Counted from the stretch's first letter, positions 42,512-52,399 are shown. The stretch: DNA of 64,000 nucleotides from Bradyrhizobium sp. Gha (GCF_900113735.1 NZ_FOQM01000018.1:1-64000); one strand, 5' to 3'. Numbers and translations are program-made. The notes: generated from the sequence alone by a model not told the origin.

Positions 42512-43516
42512 CTAGAGCTGGGCGAGATGGTCGGTCACCTTGACCGGCTCGGGCAGAACCTTGCGCGCGACGAGCCAGTCGGCTGCCTTTTGCAGCTCGC
42601 TGATGAAGCGCTCATCGTTGACGGCGAAGTAGCGGTATTGCCGTTTCAGCGCGATGAATTGATCGCGAACCTCGTCGCTGTACTTGCCCACCTTCTGGGC
42701 GATGTACTCCGCCTCTTTCCCATTCTCCGAGATCCACTTGCCTTCGGCGCGGAACGCGTCGTTGACGGCCCGCACGAGGGCCGGGTTGTCGGTCGCGAAT
42801 TTGCGGGTGGTCAGGTATGAGGTGTAGTCGATCTGGAAGTCGAGATCGCGACCCTCAAGGAAGATGTCATGCGCCTTGTATTCGAGCCGCGCGATATCGA
42901 CGCCGGGGCTCCACATCGACCAAGCGTCGACCTTGCTGGAGGCGAGCGCGGGTGCCGCATCGGGCGGATTCAGATAGACGAACTTGACCTTCGACCGGTC
43001 AACCTTGTGCTTTTCGAGCGCGGCGACCAGCAGGAATTCGCCGAGGCCGGAGCGGTTGACCGCGACCGACTTGCCGACGAGGTCCTCGACCTTGTCGATG
43101 CCGGAACCATCCTTGGCGATGATCGCCGTGGTGCGGGGCTCGTAGACCACGAACTGGGTGAACACCAGCGGCGAGCCGGCAATGATCGCCGCCAGGGCCG
43201 GCGTCGTGCTGCCGCCGAAGCTGAAGTCGGCGCTGCCGCCCGTGACCGCCTGCAATGTCGGCGCATGGTTCGGGAAGGGGCCGAGCCATTCGACCTTGAT
43301 TCCGTCCTTGGCCAGCACCTTCTCAAACTCACCGCGCTCCTTGGCGATGAGATTGAGACCGCCCAAGCCCCAGGTCAGGCGCACTGTGTCGGTCGTACGG
43401 CCAGTGGCGGCCTCGGCGAAATCGCCGATGTTCAAGCCGGCGAGGGCGCCGACGCCGAAGGCCGCGGTGCTGAGAAAGCTGCGGCGGGACGGCTTGGCGA
43501 TTGGAGAGTCGGACAT
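42512..43516 (-). CDS. ABC-transporter substrate-binding protein with Tat-like signal (SsuA type)
   Basis: Protein of 334 aa. The N-terminus SRRSFLSTAAFGVGALAGL has a twin Arg and a hydrophobic stretch, resembling a Tat signal. The mature part reads like SsuA: RLTWGLGGLNLIAKERGEF, TGGSADFSFGGSTTPALAAIIAG, LVGKSVAVNRSGLGEFLLV. GGAAG lies 6 bases before the ATG. It is the third gene of the operon after permease and ATPase, and probably binds an organosulfur compound in the periplasm. Confidence 0.88.
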   Translation of the reverse strand: MSDSPIAKPSRRSFLSTAAFGVGALAGLNIGDFAEAATGRTTDTVRLTWGLGGLNLIAKERGEFEKVLAKDGIKVEWLGPFPNHAPTLQAVTGGSADFSFGGSTTPALAAIIAGSPLVFTQFVVYEPRTTAIIAKDGSGIDKVEDLVGKSVAVNRSGLGEFLLVAALEKHKVDRSKVKFVYLNPPDAAPALASSKVDAWSMWSPGVDIARLEYKAHDIFLEGRDLDFQIDYTSYLTTRKFATDNPALVRAVNDAFRAEGKWISENGKEAEYIAQKVGKYSDEVRDQFIALKRQYRYFAVNDERFISELQKAADWLVARKVLPEPVKVTDHLAQL

Positions 43517-43532
43517 ATTGGCTTCCGCTAAA

Positions 43533-44261
43533 TTAGTGGGTGGAATGCGAATCCACGCCGAGCTCGCCAAGGAGCTCGCTACGTGAGATGGGTGTCGAGC
43601 CGTTGCGCGCGGCGCGGTGCTCGAAGGCAATGGCGCCGTTCCGCATCACCAGGATACGGTCGGCGAGCGCAATTGCCTCATCGACGTCGTGAGTGACGAG
43701 CAGAACGCCCGGCTGATGATTGGCGACGAGCTCGCGAACAAGCTCATGCATGCGGATGCGGGTGAGCGCGTCCAATGCGGCAAACGGCTCGTCGAGCAGC
43801 AAAAGCTCGGGCTGCTGCACCAGCGCGCGGGCAAGCGCAACACGCTGGGCCTGTCCGCCCGAGAGATTGCGCGGCCAGTCGTCGAGACGGTCGCCGAGGC
43901 CAACCTCGGTCAATGCTTCGGCGGCGCGTTCGCGTGCGTCCGGCACCTGCAAACCAAGCGAGACGTTGCGCCAGAGGCTGTCCCAAGGTAGGAGCCGGTG
44001 CTCCTGGAACACGACCGCCGGCCGCCGCGGAGCGACGATGCGCCCGCCCTGGATTGGGTCCAGACCTGCCAGCGCCCGCAGCAATGTGGTCTTGCCGCAA
44101 CCGCTCTCGCCCAGCAAAGCAACGAACTCGCCTCGTTCGATACGCAGGTTCAGCTTTTCGATGACCACGCGACTGCCGTAGCGGCGTACGAGATTGCTGA
44201 CGACGACAGCCGGGCCGGTTTCGAATAAAGCGGCCGACAGGGGGGCGACGTGAGCATTCAT
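43533..44261 (-). CDS. ABC-transporter ATP-binding protein (SsuB type)
   Basis: Protein of 242 aa. Walker A GESGCGKTT starts at 51, the Q-loop is in VVFQEHRLLPWDS, the signature is NLSGGQAQRVALARAL, and Walker B is LLLLDEPFAALDALTR with THDVDEAIALADR. ATGA overlap with the permease gene upstream, 16 bases before the binding-protein gene. It energises import of an organosulfur compound. Confidence 0.92.
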   Translation of the reverse strand: MNAHVAPLSAALFETGPAVVVSNLVRRYGSRVVIEKLNLRIERGEFVALLGESGCGKTTLLRALAGLDPIQGGRIVAPRRPAVVFQEHRLLPWDSLWRNVSLGLQVPDARERAAEALTEVGLGDRLDDWPRNLSGGQAQRVALARALVQQPELLLLDEPFAALDALTRIRMHELVRELVANHQPGVLLVTHDVDEAIALADRILVMRNGAIAFEHRAARNGSTPISRSELLGELGVDSHSTH

Positions 44262-45169
44262 CGTGCTGCCCCGTAGTTCGGATGCCAGGCGAGAAGCCGT
44301 CGTTCCAGGAAGCGAGCAATTCCATCGGCGGTGACGCCGATGAGCGCATAGATCACGATGGTCAGTACGATCACGTCGGTGCGCAGGAATTCGCGCGCGT
44401 CCATGGCAAGAAAGCCGATGCCGGACTGTGCGCCGATGGTTTCAGCTACGACCAGTGCAAGCCATGCCGTCGCCAGCGCATAGCGCACTCCAGTCAGGAT
44501 CGACGGCAATGCGCCGGGCAAGATGATCCGGCGGATCTGCTGAAGGGAGCTCAGGCCCTGGACTCGGCCAAGCTCGAGCAGCTTTGGATCGACCTGGCGA
44601 ATACCGAGAACAGTGTTGATGTAGATCGGGAAGGTGACGCCGAGAGCAACAAGGAAAATCTTTTGGGTCTCACCGACGCCAAGCCAGACGATGACGAGGG
44701 GCAGCACTGCGAGGAACGGGACGGCCCGTATCATCTGCACGCTGCGGTCGATCAGACCTTCGGCGATGCGGGAGAAGCCGACGAGAATGCCCAGGCCGCC
44801 ACCAACGGCCGTCCCGATCGCGAAGCCTGCCGCCGCCCGCAGCAAGCTCACGACGAGATCGTTAAGCAGTGTGCCCGTGGTTGCAAGCTTGAAAGCCGTG
44901 CGGATCACCTTGCTCGGTGCGGGCAGAACTTGCGGCGAGAGCCATCCTGCCTGCGCCAGCCACTCCCAGATGATGACCAGTACCATCGGCGCCAGCCATG
45001 ACAGAAGCTGAAGGCCGCGCGCGCCTAGCTTTCTGTTTGCAGCGGTCGGAGCAAGTGCGCTGTTGCCGCTTTGCGCCGACGGCGCACTGTTAGCACCGAT
45101 CGCGGCACGATCGATGCCGCTCAGTTCCAAGTTGCTCAAGACGCAAGACCTCGTTTTCACGCACTGCAT
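44258..45169 (-). CDS. ABC-transporter permease (SsuC type)
   Basis: Protein of about 303 aa with six predicted transmembrane segments and the EAA loop DPKLLELGRVQGLSSLQQIRRIILPGALPSILTGVRYAL. It is the first gene of the six-gene operon (permease, ATPase, binding protein, SfnB/DszC-like oxygenase, flavin reductase, serine acetyltransferase). The start is uncertain: ATG 45169, GTG 45160 and TTG 45193 are all in frame and lack clear ribosome sites. Confidence 0.88.
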   Translation of the reverse strand: MQCVKTRSCVLSNLELSGIDRAAIGANSAPSAQSGNSALAPTAANRKLGARGLQLLSWLAPMVLVIIWEWLAQAGWLSPQVLPAPSKVIRTAFKLATTGTLLNDLVVSLLRAAAGFAIGTAVGGGLGILVGFSRIAEGLIDRSVQMIRAVPFLAVLPLVIVWLGVGETQKIFLVALGVTFPIYINTVLGIRQVDPKLLELGRVQGLSSLQQIRRIILPGALPSILTGVRYALATAWLALVVAETIGAQSGIGFLAMDAREFLRTDVIVLTIVIYALIGVTADGIARFLERRLLAWHPNYGAAR

Positions 45170-45393
45170 TTGATGCAGGAAGCGTGACGGCAATCACCTG
45201 CCGTCTCCACAAAATGTCCCACGAAATCGGGTCGACAGAAATAGAGCGGTATTTCAATTGTCGTTTGATCCGCAGTGATCTGCTGTCGTCGCCGCGTGGC
45301 TGTACGACAAAGAAAATCTTTTGATGTTGGTCTGCTTGAACTTGCGCCAGCCATTGGCGAGAACGCTCAAATTCGAGAGAGTTACGGGAGAGC

Positions 45394-46487
45394 ATGATGA
45401 CGGCTGCACGTCTTCGCTTCGGCATCTGGGCCTTGGTACACGGGCCGCGTGCCGCGCATCAGGACCCTGAAGAGCCCTATGATGCCTCGTGGGTTCGCAA
45501 TCGGGATCTCATTCTTGCAGCCGAGGAGCTCGGGTACGATTCGACGCTGATCGCGCAGCACACGATCAATCCGCATCAGGAGGATCTCGATCAGCTCGAA
45601 GCCTGGAGCGCTGCCGCTGCCATCGCGGCGCTGACTAAGCGCATCGAGATCATCGCTGCGATCAAGCCGTATCTCTATCACCCCGTTGTGCTCGCCAAGC
45701 TGGCGCTCGGCATCGAGAACATCAGCCGCGGCCGGTTCGCCATCAATCTGGTCAACGCCTGGAACCGTCCGGAGCTGGAGAAGGCGGGAATCGGCTTTCC
45801 CGAGCACGATGCGCGTATGCTTACGGCAAGGAATGGATCTCCGTCGTGTCCCGCCTGATGGAGGGCGAGCGCCTTAACTTCAGCGGCGACCACTTCAACG
45901 TCACGGACTATGCGCTGCGGCCGACCAGCCTCTATCGCAAGCGGCCGGCCATCTATGTCGGCGGCGAATCCGAGCCGGCGCGCGATCTGGTCGCTGCTCA
46001 CGGCGACGTCTGGTTCATCAACGGCCAGCCGCTCGATGACGTTGCCGGCCTGATCGCCGACGTCGCGGCCCGGCCGCGCGGTGCGGCGCCGCCATTGCGC
46101 TTCGGACTGTCCGCCTTTGTCGTCGCACGCGAGACGCGGGAGCAGGCGCAGGCCGCCTATGAGCGGCTGCTCAGCCTTGCGGCAAAGGATGCGCCGATGA
46201 AGGTGATCCAGAAGCAGAACACGGACCCGAAGGTCGTGATGATGCAGACCATGCAGAAAACGCCGCGCGTCGGCAGCAATGGCGGCACGGCCGCGGGCCT
46301 GGTCGGCAGCTATGACGAGGTTGCGGCCCGCATGGAGGCGTTCCATGCGGCGGGCATTGAGCTCTTCATGCTGCAATTCCAGCCTTTCGAGGCTGAGATG
46401 CGACGCTTCGCAGAGGAGATCATCCCCCGCGTTCGGGCCAAACAATCAGCGGGACCTGCTGCGAAGCTGGCCCATTCCGCAGGATAG
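45394..46487 (+). pseudogene. LLM-class monooxygenase (SsuD-like), 1-base frameshift
   Basis: Two frames together make one full LLM oxidoreductase. The first reads RLRFGIWALVHG... to GRFAINLVNAWNRPELEKAGIGFPEHDAR. Then around 45815 one T seems lost (CGT-TAT to CGTAT), and the protein continues in the next frame as AYGKEWISVVSRLMEGERLNFSG... to AGPAAKLAHSAG. The whole would be about 364 aa, the normal SsuD-like length. Either a recent inactivating mutation or a sequencing error. It is divergent from the SsuC-type permease gene. Confidence 0.8.
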
Positions 46488-46500
46488 GTGGTCGCGACGA

Positions 46501-47841
46501 TCAGGCCGAGGCGACGGCCGGCGGCTGCTTCGCATAGCGGCTCGTTGGCCGCGGCAGTCCGAAATGATCGCGCAGGGTCGTGCCCATATACTCGGTCCGG
46601 AACAGTCCGCGCTTTTGCAGGATCGGCACCACCGCGTCGACGAAGGTCTCGAGCCCGGTGGGCAGAACGTCCGGCATCAGGTTGAAGCCATCCGCGGCGC
46701 CTGCCTTGAACCAGGCCTCGATATCGCCCGCGATCTGCTCCGGCGTACCGACGATGATGCGATGGCCAACGCCGCCGCCCAGCGCGCGGATTAATTGGCG
46801 GACAGTGAGGTTGCCGCGGCGGGCCATGTTTACAGTGCCCTGGAACATGGTGTGATTGGCGTTCGCCGGAAGTGGCAACGGATCGGGCAGCGGCTTGTCG
46901 AGCTCAAGCAAGGTAGGGTCGATCTGAAGCGTGCCGGCGAGACGCGCCAAGCTGTATTCGATCGGGACCAGCTCCCAGAGTTCGTCCTGCCGACGCTTTG
47001 CTTCGGCTTCCGTGCTGCCGATGACAGTCGCAAGTCCCGGCAGAATCACAACAGCATCACCGGAGCGGCCGTAAGCCGCAGCGCGCGTGCGCAGATCGCG
47101 GGCATAGGCGACGCCTTCCTCGATCGACTGCGCCAGTGTGAATACGGCCTCCGCATGGGCGGCGGCGAAGTCGCGGCCGTCATTGGAGCCGCCCGCCTGC
47201 ACCGTCACCGGTCGTCCCTGCGGCGAGCGCGGCACGTTCAGCGGGCCCGCGACTGAATAATGCGGGCCGCGGTGGGCGATTGGATGGACTTTCGACGTAT
47301 CGACGAACCTGGCGCTCGCCTTGTCGCCGACAAAGGCGTCGTCCTCCCAGCTGTCGAACAGCGCGTGGACGACCTCGGTGAATTCCTTGGCGCGCTCATA
47401 GCGCGCCTTGTGCTCCAGTGCACCCGAGAGGCCGAAATTGCGGCTTGAAGCGGCATCGGCCGTCGTGACCGCGTTCCATCCAGAACGCCCGCCACTGGCA
47501 TGGTCGAGCGTCACGAAGCGGCGCGCAATGTTGTAGGGCTCGTTATAGGTCGTCGACACCGTCCCGATCAGCCCGACATGCTTTGTCGCGGCGGCGATCG
47601 TCGCCAGAATGATCGTCGGCTCCAGCGATGTGAATGATCGATAGTCGATGCGATCGTTCAGGGCCGGGGAATCCGCGAGAAAGATTGCATCGAACTTCCC
47701 GCGCTCGGCGATCTGCGCCACCCGCACATAATGACCGAGATCGAAGAAAGCGCGCGGGTCGCTGTCTGGCAGCCGCCAGGCTGACGGATAGACGCCGGAG
47801 TGAAGCAGGTTGACGTTCAGGTGCAGTTGACGTTGCGGCAT
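46501..47841 (-). CDS. LLM-class flavin-dependent monooxygenase (NtaA/DszA type)
   Basis: Protein of 446 aa, a paralogue of the enzyme at 34127-35470. Matching features are RQLHLNVNLLHSGVYPSAWR, KFDAIFLADSPAL, SGGRSGWNAVTTADAASSRNFGL, RSPQGRPVTVQAGGSNDGR and VVPILQKRGLFRTEYMGTTLRDHFGL. It should oxidise an organosulfur or related substrate with FMNH2. The start is supported by homology. The SsuA-type binding-protein gene at 48850 is upstream on the same strand, suggesting a transport plus oxygenase unit. Confidence 0.92.
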   Translation of the reverse strand: MPQRQLHLNVNLLHSGVYPSAWRLPDSDPRAFFDLGHYVRVAQIAERGKFDAIFLADSPALNDRIDYRSFTSLEPTIILATIAAATKHVGLIGTVSTTYNEPYNIARRFVTLDHASGGRSGWNAVTTADAASSRNFGLSGALEHKARYERAKEFTEVVHALFDSWEDDAFVGDKASARFVDTSKVHPIAHRGPHYSVAGPLNVPRSPQGRPVTVQAGGSNDGRDFAAAHAEAVFTLAQSIEEGVAYARDLRTRAAAYGRSGDAVVILPGLATVIGSTEAEAKRRQDELWELVPIEYSLARLAGTLQIDPTLLELDKPLPDPLPLPANANHTMFQGTVNMARRGNLTVRQLIRALGGGVGHRIIVGTPEQIAGDIEAWFKAGAADGFNLMPDVLPTGLETFVDAVVPILQKRGLFRTEYMGTTLRDHFGLPRPTSRYAKQPPAVASA

Positions 47842-47884
47842 TGCGAATCCGAAGTTCAGCGGCCTGAGCCGCAGGGAGCAGTGA

Positions 47885-48850
47885 TCAGGACCCCTTCGGG
47901 GACCAGATCTTGATGGCGGTGGTATCGATCTTCACGGGGATCAGGCCCTCGGCGTGAAAAGAATCTGCAATGCGCTGCTGCTCCGACAGGCCGGGACCGG
48001 TGACTGCGCCCACCTGATAAGAGCGATGGCTATTAGCTTCTTCGACAGTCGCCGCATCGATACCCCAGAGCCCGGCAAGCAACGTGGCGGCATCCTTCGG
48101 CTGGGCCTTCACCCATTTGCCAGTCTCCGAGAGCTTTGCGAAGATCACGTTGAGCACTTCGGCGTGCTTGTCGGCATAGGTGGCCGAGGCGAGGTAGTAG
48201 CGCTTGAAGCTTGCAAGGCCGTTGCTGCCGTCGGACAGGATGCGGCCTTTGGTCTGGTGCAGAGCGCTGGTCAGGAATGGATCCCAGGCGACCCAGGCAT
48301 CGACATTGTTGCTGACGAATGCCGCGCGGCCGTCGGCCGGCGTCAGATAGGCGGGCGTAATGTCCTTGAAGCTCAGGCCGGATTTTGCCAGCGCCGCGAG
48401 CAGCAGATAATGGCTGCCGGCGCCCTTGGTCACGGCGATCTTCTTGCCCTTGAGATCAGCGATGGTCTTGATGGTCGACGATTGCGGCACAACGATCGCC
48501 TGCGCCGCCGGCGATGCCGATTCCTCGGCAACATAGGCGAGCTTGGCACCGGCGGCCTGCGCGAAGATCGGCACGGTGTCGGCGACATCGGCGCCGAAAT
48601 CGATGCTGCCGATGTTGATGGCTTCCAGCAACGGCAGGCCACTGGTGAATTCGTGCCAGGAGATGGTGACCCCGAGCGGCGCCAGTGCCTTTTCCAGATC
48701 TCCATTCGTTTTTAGGATCGCCGTCAGCGTCGAGGACTTCTGGTAACCGATGCGAAGCTCTTCGGACTTGGCGGGTTCGGCGGATGACGCGACGAAAAGG
48801 CCGATCGCTGCAACGGCGATAGCTCGCAGACGAGAAGGAGGACGATGCAT
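47885..48850 (-). CDS. Sulfonate ABC-transporter binding protein (SsuA type)
   Basis: Protein of 321 aa with a signal peptide (about 1-29) and mature SsuA features: ELRIGYQKSSTLTAILKTNGDLEKALAPLG, ISWHEFTSGLPLLEAINIGSIDFGADVADTVPIFAQAAG, LKGKKIAVTKGAGSHYLLLAALAKSGL. It is adjacent to, and transcribed with, the LLM monooxygenase. Its own ATPase and permease are not next to it; the set at 50640-52255 lies on the opposite strand. The start at 48850 is chosen for the signal peptide. Confidence 0.92.
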   Translation of the reverse strand: MHRPPSRLRAIAVAAIGLFVASSAEPAKSEELRIGYQKSSTLTAILKTNGDLEKALAPLGVTISWHEFTSGLPLLEAINIGSIDFGADVADTVPIFAQAAGAKLAYVAEESASPAAQAIVVPQSSTIKTIADLKGKKIAVTKGAGSHYLLLAALAKSGLSFKDITPAYLTPADGRAAFVSNNVDAWVAWDPFLTSALHQTKGRILSDGSNGLASFKRYYLASATYADKHAEVLNVIFAKLSETGKWVKAQPKDAATLLAGLWGIDAATVEEANSHRSYQVGAVTGPGLSEQQRIADSFHAEGLIPVKIDTTAIKIWSPKGS

Positions 48851-49072
48851 TTCGAGGAACCTGTGCAAGAGGCTGCCTTGCCGTCTCAACCACTGTTGGG
48901 AAGACCAAACATCTGCAATGTGCCGATGAACGCGGGCCCCTGGCAATTCCGGAATGAGACGCGGATTAGAGCGAACATTCTCTCGTTCGGTGCGAATTGA
49001 GAATGGAGTGCTCGTGCACAAGAATTGTGGGCAGGCGGCTACATCGTATCGCGGGGCTACGTGCCTACTCGG

Positions 49073-49621
49073 CTAGTCTTTGAACAGGAGTTTTTCGAGG
49101 AGGTCGATCCGCTCGATCCGGATCGTGCTGCCGTCGATGGTAATGATGCGTTTGGTCTGAAAGCGCTTCAGCATCATCGTAACCCACTGCCGGGTCGACC
49201 CCACCATGGCGGCGATCTGGTCGTGCGTGACCTTGCGATTGACAACGACGGCGTCGCCATCGGCGATGCCATAAAGCTCCGACAAGTTCAGGAGATACTG
49301 CGCAAGGCGCTCGATCACGGAGCGGGTCCCTAGCATCTGCGCCATCGAAGAGTAGCATTTACCCTTGGCGATCAGGCCGTCGATCATCGCGAGCGCGAAG
49401 CTCGGCATTTCGCTCAGCAGCCTCTGGAGGTCGGTGCTCGGCAAGGCCTGTATCTCGCATTTTTCCATCGCGACGCCCGACCACATGTGCGGGCCACCGC
49501 CCGTAATCTCTGGGCCGCCGATGAAATGTCCTGGCGTCCAGTAGGCAAGAGTGATCTCGCGTCCCGAGGGCGCGCTGTAAAAGACGCGGACCTGTCCCCG
49601 CCTGATGACGAAGATGCCATC
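49073..49621 (-). pseudogene. Crp/Fnr-family regulator, 5' truncated by deletion
   Basis: The C-terminal part of a Crp/Fnr protein is clear: a cNMP-like domain segment DGIFVIRRGQVRVFYSAPSGREITLAYW, and the winged HTH with VTHDQIAAMVGSTRQWVTMMLKRFQ. Upstream of Asp in DGIF (49621) the frame continues only a few codons before it meets sequence that belongs to the divergent binding-protein gene. The first 40 or so residues and the promoter are missing. An internal ATG at 49486 could still make a truncated 137-aa HTH protein. Confidence 0.75.
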
Positions 49622-49627
49622 GTGGTG

Positions 49628-50611
49628 CTCAAGGGCAAGACGATCTCGGTTCCATTTGCCTCGACGTCACACGGCATGTTGCTGCGCGCGATCGAGGCGC
49701 AGGGCTGGAATCCCGAAACTGACGTGAATATCATTACTCAGGCGCCCGAGGTCGCCGGGCCGGCCTTGCAGACGAACAAGATAGAGGCCCACGCCGATTT
49801 CGTGCCATTCGCCGAACTGTTCCCATGGCGCGGATTTGCGCGGAAGATATTCGACGGCTCCCAGGCGAACACTCCGACGCTGCATGGGGCTCTGGTCGAT
49901 GGAGATTACGCCGAGAAATATCCTGAAATCGTCGTCGCTTATCTGCGCGCCGCGCTCGAAGCTGACCGCCTGATCGCGGAGGAACCAGAGACCTACAGCG
50001 AGCTGATTGCCAAGGTGACCGGCATCGAGGCCGAGGTCGTCTATCTCTTCCACGGTCCGCTCGGCTTGCAGACACGGGATGTAACGTGGAAGCCGGAGTA
50101 CCGCCAGGCAGTGGCGACATCGATCAAGACTTTGAAGCTGCTAAAGAGGACGGACAGCGACCTCGATATCAACCACTTCGTGACCGAAAAGTACATCCGT
50201 GCTGCGCTGTCGCAGATCGGGCGCGACTACGATGCCGATCTAAAGAACTACGACCAGCTTCCGCTGTACGCCAAAGACGCGGCAACAGGTGAGCCAATCG
50301 AGGATTTCAGCCGGGTTGCCCAGATCTGGGTGAAGGATGAACCCAAGGTGCGGCATTATGCATCGCCTGAAAGCGCCTTGAAGGCGCTGGCCAGGCTCGA
50401 GAAGGATGGCAGAGCAGTTCGCGTAGTCTATGCGCAGGACCGCGAGAGTGGCATCAAGCTGTTTGCGAATCAGGCGTGGTTCGTGCGTTCGGAGCGGGGC
50501 GAGCTTGGCGCGTTTCTGCTCAAGGATGGCGCGACGCGCTGGGCGAATATCCATGGCGGCGAAGTGTTGGACTACGCCGGCGCACGTGAATCACTCGTGG
50601 CGGGCCGGTAG
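49628..50611 (+). pseudogene. SsuA-type binding protein, 5' truncated, with C-terminal NosL-like domain
   Basis: The readable protein starts inside the binding fold at LKGKTISVPFASTSHGMLLRAIEAQGW and runs to the stop at 50611. It lacks the signal peptide and the first lobe, about 100 residues. Residues matching the NosL fold follow: HYASPESALKALARL, VRVVYAQDRESGIKLFANQAWFVRSERGE and the terminal W-A-N-I-H-GGEVLD. The 5' end abuts the truncated crp gene at 49622-49627. The frame stays open upstream to 49487 over crp antisense, but without a signal sequence the product could not be exported. Confidence 0.75.
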
Positions 50612-50639
50612 CGTGCCGATCGCAAGCAGGCAAGCCCGA

Positions 50640-51416
50640 ATGAAGGTGATCCGGTGCCTGATCCGCGGCTGCTCGGTTCTTTCGTGCGTTGCGCTTTGGC
50701 AGCTCGCGTCGAGCCTGCATGCGAACCTGGGCGTGATCACGTTTCGCAATGTGCCGCCGCCGACGGAGGTCGTGGAGTCCGCTCTGGCTCTACTGAAATC
50801 GCCGAAACTGCTCGCGCATGTCGGCAGCAGCCTCTGGCGCGTCTTCGCAGGCTATGGAGCGGCTGCCGTCGCGGGAGTTGCATTCGGTTTCGCGATCGGT
50901 CGCTCCAGGGCCGCGGGCGATCTGCTCCTGCCGCCGCTCGAATTGCTCCGCCCGATCCCCGCGGTCGCTTGGATTCCCCTGTCCATCCTCATTTTCCCGT
51001 CGTCCGAACTTTCGATGATCTTCATCACCTTCATCGGCGCCCTATTCCCGATCATCCTGAACACGATCCACGGCGTCGCCAACGTTGATCGTCGCTTGGT
51101 GGCGTCCGCGCGCAGTCTCGGCGGAACATCGACGGCGATCCTGTTCGAAGTCGTGTTGCCTGCAGCCGCACCCAGCATTGTTACCGGCCTTGCGATCGGT
51201 ATGGGGACATCGTGGTTCTGTCTCGTTACGGCGGAGATGATCTCCGGCCAGTTCGGCATCGGCTACTATACGTGGGAAGCTTATACCCTGCAGAACTATG
51301 CGGACATCATCGTAGGCATGCTGATCATTGGCGTGCTTGGCATGGGAAGCTCCTGGCTGCTGACGACCTTCGGGCAGGCTCTTATGCCCTGGCGCCGCGC
51401 GGTGGAAACGCGATGA
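50640..51416 (+). CDS. ABC-transporter permease (SsuC type)
   Basis: Protein of 258 aa with about six membrane segments and the EAA loop with DRRLVASARSLGGTSTAILFEVVLPAAAPSIVTGLAIG. It is the second gene of the set headed by the truncated binding protein. A GTG at 50613, just after the previous stop, is an alternative start. Its stop overlaps the ATPase start by 4 bases. It may still work with another binding protein, for example that at 47885. Confidence 0.9.
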   Translation: MKVIRCLIRGCSVLSCVALWQLASSLHANLGVITFRNVPPPTEVVESALALLKSPKLLAHVGSSLWRVFAGYGAAAVAGVAFGFAIGRSRAAGDLLLPPLELLRPIPAVAWIPLSILIFPSSELSMIFITFIGALFPIILNTIHGVANVDRRLVASARSLGGTSTAILFEVVLPAAAPSIVTGLAIGMGTSWFCLVTAEMISGQFGIGYYTWEAYTLQNYADIIVGMLIIGVLGMGSSWLLTTFGQALMPWRRAVETR

Positions 51417-52255
51417 ACATCCGTGTCGCCGATGATTTAACGCACGCGGTGGGATGTATCGACGTCACTCATGTCTCGATTTCGCTTGGGGAGGAAGCAG
51501 AAGCGTTCGAGGCGGTAAGCGACCTCAGTTTTGCGGTTACGCCGGGTGAATTCGTGTGCATTCTCGGTCCGTCCGGCTGCGGTAAGTCGACGCTTCTCGG
51601 CGCAGTGGCGGGACATTTGAAAATCGGGGGTGGACAGCTCACCGTGGATGGCAAGCCGGTCCTTGGGCCAAGCCCGGACCGGGGAATTGTCTTCCAGCAG
51701 CATACGCTGTTTCCGTGGAAACGGGTGCGGGACAATGTCGCTTTCGGTCCGAAGATGCGCGGTGTCGGCAAGCAAGAGCGCCGCCGCGCGGCAGACCAAA
51801 TTCTGCAGCTCGTCGGCCTGTCGGGCTTCGAGCATTTCTATCCGTCTCAGCTCTCCGGGGGCATGCAGCAGCGGGTCGAGATCGCGCGCGTGCTTATCAA
51901 TCGACCTCGCGTCCTGCTGATGGACGAGCCGTTCGGGGCGCTGGATGCGCAGACGCGTAACATGATGCAGGAGGTCCTGCTCGACATCTGGACGGAAATC
52001 CCGACAACGACGGTATTCGTCACCCATGACATCGATGAAGCACTGTTTCTGGCCGATCGGATCGTCGTCATGAGCGCGCGGCCGGGACGAATTGTCGAGG
52101 ACCTTCGCCTGCCGTTTGCTCGTCCCCGAGTCTCTGACCTGGTGACTGACGTCGAATTTGTTCGCCTGAAGCGCCACGTGCGCGGTCTTCTGAGGCAGCC
52201 GGAGAAGGCACCGCAGCTGGCGCGACTCGACCCGCTTGGCGTTCAGGAGGCGTAG
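51413..52255 (+). CDS. ABC-transporter ATP-binding protein (SsuB type)
   Basis: Protein of 280 aa with Walker A GPSGCGKST at 52-60, Q-loop IVFQQHTLFPWKR, signature QLSGGMQQRVEIARVL and Walker B LLMDEPFGALDAQTR followed by VTHDIDEALFLADR. ATGA overlap with the permease gene. It ends the three-gene set; a decayed monooxygenase on the other strand follows. Confidence 0.92.
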   Translation: MNIRVADDLTHAVGCIDVTHVSISLGEEAEAFEAVSDLSFAVTPGEFVCILGPSGCGKSTLLGAVAGHLKIGGGQLTVDGKPVLGPSPDRGIVFQQHTLFPWKRVRDNVAFGPKMRGVGKQERRRAADQILQLVGLSGFEHFYPSQLSGGMQQRVEIARVLINRPRVLLMDEPFGALDAQTRNMMQEVLLDIWTEIPTTTVFVTHDIDEALFLADRIVVMSARPGRIVEDLRLPFARPRVSDLVTDVEFVRLKRHVRGLLRQPEKAPQLARLDPLGVQEA

Positions 52256-52399
52256 GCTGTTCTCGATCAACGCTCCATCGGGCGGAATGGCTGCGTGCTC
52301 CGGCGGCCAACATGGTTTGTCGGTTGGTTGCGTCGCCTATTCGGCAGCGCTGGACAGAGACGAACCCGTTGGAACGGAAGATTGACGACAGAAGCCCGC

